DNA of 64,000 nt from Leptogranulimonas caecicola (GTDB lineage: Bacteria; Actinomycetota; Coriobacteriia; Coriobacteriales; Atopobiaceae). A program made the translations under genes and the position numbers. This document shows positions 62,501 through 64,000 of this stretch, piece by piece (position 1 is the stretch's first letter; the number at the start of each line of letters is the position of its first letter). The stretch is taken from NCBI RefSeq assembly GCF_023168405.1, contig NZ_AP025285.1, positions 1,920,001-1,984,000 on the forward strand, written 5' to 3'. The notes below the pieces were generated by a model. It did no database searches, had not been told where the DNA came from, and saw only the letters and a program-made list of their open reading frames with translations.

Positions 62501-63786
62501 TCGGTTACATAGTCGTCAGACATTGCAATATAACCGTTCTTTGCGCCCAAGCCTTGATGGGTGATATTGCCCTCGGCATCTTTCGTTGAGTCCGTGACAA
62601 TCTTGCCGTCTTGAGCGTTAGAGAGATAGAAGATCTCATTTTCATTCATACGGTTGATACCGTCTGAATAAGTCTCGTCTGTCTCATCGGGAATCTGAGG
62701 ATCATTGGAGTCGCCCACCAAGTTGATAAAGTACTTTTGCTGGGCTCCCTCATAGTACTGAACGGTCTTCAGCGCGTCGAAGGCGCTGGAGTCATAGTTC
62801 ATTTCAAGGTCCAGGAAGGAGAACTGAGTAAACTCATTACAACCATGGCTACTGTTTTGCATATAGGGGCCAAAACCGTTGTAACCGTTGGCTACAAGAG
62901 CTACAGGGCCATTGAATAGTGTTTCGATAGTTCCCAGATTACCTGATGCGTCGTAGTTCTGCTTTTGTACCGTCACACTGGTTTCGCGAAGGTCGACGGT
63001 GAAACGTGCCTTGTTCACAGGCCCAAGATTGGTTGCCTGACTGGCAGTGCCAACCTGGGTTCCCCCTATCACCGAATTATTGGTTGGGTTGTAATTACTC
63101 ACCTGATAGATAGCAGCGTTGCTGATGGCATTATTGGTACCTGTAAGGCGAAGGTAATATCCAGTGAGGGTGCCGTTTGGGTTCTTGCCCACATTCATCA
63201 TGAAGCCAGTGCTATTGAGGGTGTGAGTCCTCACAGCAGAGCCGTTGACGTCAAAACTAAACGTACGACGAGCATTGCTAGGTGCAGGATAAATCATTGC
63301 ATCGAATGCGGCAATATCAGGATATCCTGCGAATATCATGCTGGTCTTGCCATCTTCAGTGAAGTTATAGATATGACTACTAAACGATTGACAGGTAGTA
63401 TTTGTAAGCTTGCCTTGATCTTTATTGAAATAGTTTGCAATATTCACAGATCCAGTATTGTGGTTGTACACAAGCCAACCCTCGGTGTTGCTGGTATCGA
63501 TCTTGGCGGCAGTGTCGGTAATACGAAAGCTGCCGGGATCCATTCCTTGGGCTATCAGCTTTTGGGTGAGCTCCTGTTTGAATTCTAGGAACGTCCCTTG
63601 GTAGTCGCTAGGAAGCGCTACAGCAATATCTACCTTGGGTGTTGGATTGGCGCCTACATCCACCGCACCAAGCGCTGGCTTTAATACACCTCCCCCAACA
63701 ATTCCAATCAATGCAAGCAGAGTGCATACCATAAAGGCATACAGGCGCTTGAAAATGGGGTGTAGTGCAGTTTTGTTTTTTAACAT
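56581..63786 (-). CDS. Giant surface protein with InlB-type and calcium-binding TSP3-like repeats
   Basis: A 2,401-residue secreted protein; ATG 63786 follows AAGGTGGG. The signal peptide is FMVCTLLALIGIVGGGVLKPALGA. The first ~450 residues resemble lectin- or concanavalin-type domains of surface proteins. Around residues 770-1060 three Listeria-Bacteroides (InlB B-type) repeats stand out (VRLDANGGSLGATRSF, GYIFQGWSTTKN; GYDFGGWFLV). Several beta-rich repeats follow. Residues ~1990-2330 are DTDGDGKPD repeats, which bind calcium in thrombospondin type 3 domains. The C-terminus APKMGDAS, a helix and GRKRRNRK is a degenerate sorting signal. Confidence 0.88.
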   Translation of the reverse strand: MLKNKTALHPIFKRLYAFMVCTLLALIGIVGGGVLKPALGAVDVGANPTPKVDIAVALPSDYQGTFLEFKQELTQKLIAQGMDPGSFRITDTAAKIDTSNTEGWLVYNHNTGSVNIANYFNKDQGKLTNTTCQSFSSHIYNFTEDGKTSMIFAGYPDIAAFDAMIYPAPSNARRTFSFDVNGSAVRTHTLNSTGFMMNVGKNPNGTLTGYYLRLTGTNNAISNAAIYQVSNYNPTNNSVIGGTQVGTASQATNLGPVNKARFTVDLRETSVTVQKQNYDASGNLGTIETLFNGPVALVANGYNGFGPYMQNSSHGCNEFTQFSFLDLEMNYDSSAFDALKTVQYYEGAQQKYFINLVGDSNDPQIPDETDETYSDGINRMNENEIFYLSNAQDGKIVTDSTKDAEGNITHQGLGAKNGYIAMSDDYVTELADYIYTSFIEGKKFDTSQPVTSPIPLANFYMVDASTKTSETPTQIMTIHQRHLLNTNTTFAVNIRDKSKVGQLAGTGEDARIAQWKFTVLDPDNNQVATSGWVDHVSKIPDFVFDKDSKNGKWIFELTVKDQNGNESKASQTYITAFLDDKVPLIEGTNSSKNTATFTFTDTGQGIDDDGITFIEDNRGSGVAAYWITNDENATPTETDWEYFDEVSHTASVDYELDSTQPVVVWVKDECGNLGAKTVFQPTRVQVQDPDGNPIDDYIVIGEKPIIVLPDEDDLDNPDDPEDKFSGWTTPKGEPVTPGTDVPVPEDHTIIIRPSYAKDYANLIYLANGGQIAEGNTAASTSFRVISGNSILQKIEDQKVLPVREGYSFKGWKLVAGDTNAVVDGLVNKEAGTTTATGNQLISPDDQVAKLVKIDESDTTAPAKPENIKKNNYYLVAQWEIGDYTVRLDANGGSLGATRSFEGIKYQANVGALNLPLSGRTIPAKPGYIFQGWSTTKNPMDNTANTFAVAGGVTGITPIAAPTMPAHDITIYAVWKEDKEQFVVHFDSAGGSRVSDQAYKNATATNYIGFKTPTRPGYDFGGWFLVTGDVLGDTAYTGDEAIATKTEHTFRAKWTPRDDTKYTVDYYVNSGNKDANGNYLYTKVNNLDDGTNPTKTYTATTESTQTVPEADKVPEIATGGKSYWYNPDSSHVVVSEDGTQQTVNNNVFTGTVTGNPTLSLKLYYDRYFDVTVEKDPSSDGEGTCESAIKQKEGTTPTVTWAASAGSHVERVIVNGVMRDDLLDAGSYTVEDPLTQDVKVSVVFAKDPVIKPDVPEKPKPPVTVDTHFTISTRVEGTTAQDVVALSPTQSVKNGENAQVTWSIAENSRYTISSVKVDGAEVDIAAGKFDFTGVSSNHDVVVTVTGLPSMGGTEVTTVDKYTVTVNRYGGDSDVETSHTMTVNEGDTVHPMWNALNSKWEIVKIVIDNKDITSELKGQTLQSTGAYRKGVFSKPISANHVVDIYMAEPSDDPDGIPVIPDYTDPNEYVHIKTKIVGAVGAVNGSITGGTTVKKDENASYDVEWSLQATTDNGKELKLGNLQAGNNGFFYATSADGTAIDPDDDNYVCYELEKVVVNGEPVAKNAEGKITVPTNSDKDIEVHVRPVLHTVNIVKYGEGNVSPSKSVYHLGNYKDLNANPAAGSYLMKVVVNGETIYDAVEAGDLVANPASPQQALARGGLFKAAPLYWLGSKGLISHISTELPAQDEEPQEEGVTQPSDEPVSLPEDGSPKSEAQVQEENPAEKGLDSEPKALPEAPAVETAETPEDFADETSLKEEPLKKDPVTTYTDSFDRSSMDRTNVINDHNIEVYFAKQATDEDGNPKTDPDGKPVVDPVPEKTFNVSATITNGEGTVSGNALVNEGGNATLTIAPGEGYIVESVKDADGNVYTPNKDGQITFNNVQADHKLEVALARKPVDNTNKPIPGDINVDPESTFQVSTLVQGGAGTISGAGTVHAGDSRTVTWAPNDENEKVAYVYVDGVSQPDLKDKGTYTFDDIDKNHHITVVFATNTNNIDTDGDGEPDTNIDDDGDGEPDVNVDTDGDGEPDINKDTDDDGKPDTDVDTDGDGKPDTNVDTDGDGKPDTNIVDEDGDGKPDPVDPKDPEGPKKPTTNVDTDGDGKPDVNIDTDDDGKPDVNIVDEDGDGKPDPIDPTKKPAPKPNVNVDTDGDGGPDVNKDTNGDGKPDVNIVDEDGDGKPDPVDPKDPEGPKKPNVNVDTDDDDKPDLNKDTDGDGKPDVNIVDEDGDGKPDPIDPENPPLPNVNIDTNGDGKPELNVDTDGDGKPDLNIVDKDKDGKPDPVDPKQHPAPTPDVNIDTNGDGKPELNVDTDGDGKPDMNIDTDGDGIADTNIDTNGDGKYDWADESHPQHADFLNQNTSVATKVTPSGTRVAPKMGDASIASSLVSLLAAATATTGGIVFVGRKRRNRK
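56790..57830 (-). repeat. DNA array encoding DTDGDGKPD repeats
   Basis: About 1 kb of repeated units encoding D-x-D-G-D-G-x-P-D/E, arranged in larger blocks separated by PVDPKDPEGPKKP or PIDPTKKPAP. The nearly identical units make length change by slippage or recombination likely. Confidence 0.9.
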
Positions 63787-64000
63787 TTTGTCCCACCTTC
63801 CATTAACTCCATAATCCTGCGTTTACAAAGTTAGAGCAAAGTATACGCTTATTTCAGCGTATTTTTAGACTGTTGTAGATAGATTTATGTTCATAAATAT
63901 AAAATTAGCTTTGCTTTTATTATTAGCTCATTTACCTCGTACTCTATAACCATTTATTGTGGTTCTTCTTCATACAACCACACCATCTTGATCCTTAGTC
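63787..64000. promoter_or_regulatory. Upstream region of the 2,401-residue protein gene
   Basis: AT-rich non-coding sequence. ATACGC (63844-63849) and GCGTAT (63858-63863) form a hairpin or operator about 60 bases upstream of the start. GTGGTT/AACCAC (near 63959-63981) is another small stem. TATAAT-like -10 candidates abound; none can be chosen. Confidence 0.35.

Overview
The window reads as a chromosomal segment of a Gram-positive actinobacterium, most likely class Coriobacteriia (Olsenella/Atopobium-like). This placement is inferred from overall gene content: a high-GC backbone, a pknB/fha/pstP/rodA-pbpA cluster, cell-wall-binding repeat proteins and giant surface proteins with sortase-like tails. 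There is no rRNA or lineage marker to prove it. I see no CRISPR array, insertion sequence or prophage.

1-9.5 kb (minus strand) is a surface-polysaccharide locus. A divergently placed-looking but minus-strand flippase fragment, three glycosyltransferases, a Wzy-like polymerase and a nucleotide-sugar dehydrogenase are AT-rich and look acquired. They sit downstream of a GC-richer dTDP-L-rhamnose operon (rfbC-rfbD-rfbB-rfbA). 9.5-15 kb is accessory: an orphan ATPase with 10-bp phased repeats upstream, ferritin, gluQ, tRNA-Ser, two identical tRNA-Arg genes each with its own promoter and terminator, and an AbiF-type HEPN protein preceded by a putative structured RNA ending in a terminator. 15-19.7 kb holds an unknown gene with a LexA-like operator, a patatin-like lipase, an XRE-membrane regulator, serS and tRNA-Leu.

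20-30 kb (plus strand) is a compact signalling and wall-growth operon: a multi-span Ser/Thr kinase, fhaA, fhaB, pstP, a single-protein fusion of a SEDS glycosyltransferase to a class B penicillin-binding protein, then PASTA kinase pknB. Starts and stops overlap through most of it, so phosphorylation, FHA reading, dephosphorylation and peptidoglycan polymerisation are probably co-expressed. 30.6-38.8 kb has an ABC-F ATPase, a secreted CAP-domain protein with cell-wall-binding repeats bracketed by ~105-bp direct repeats, tRNA-Arg(CCT), purC and a two-component system. 38.9-49 kb carries a Tat-type lipoprotein, a TSCPD protein, pepV, purB, a membrane protein, an HTH-coiled-coil protein, an M29 aminopeptidase, tRNA-Lys, tRNA-Gly and a truncated relative of the 9.8-kb ATPase. 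49.9-63.8 kb is filled by two giant secreted surface proteins (about 2,080 and 2,401 residues).

Two dispersed non-coding patterns cut across these blocks. One is the 13-mer TGCCGAGAAACCC, present eight times exactly and only between genes, often near 3' ends and sometimes forming hairpins. The other is a family of short inverted-repeat elements with ends like CCTCAGAAA/TTTCTGAGG. The strongest candidates for an under-described system are the AbiF-RNA pair at 13.86-14.97 kb and the 13-mer.
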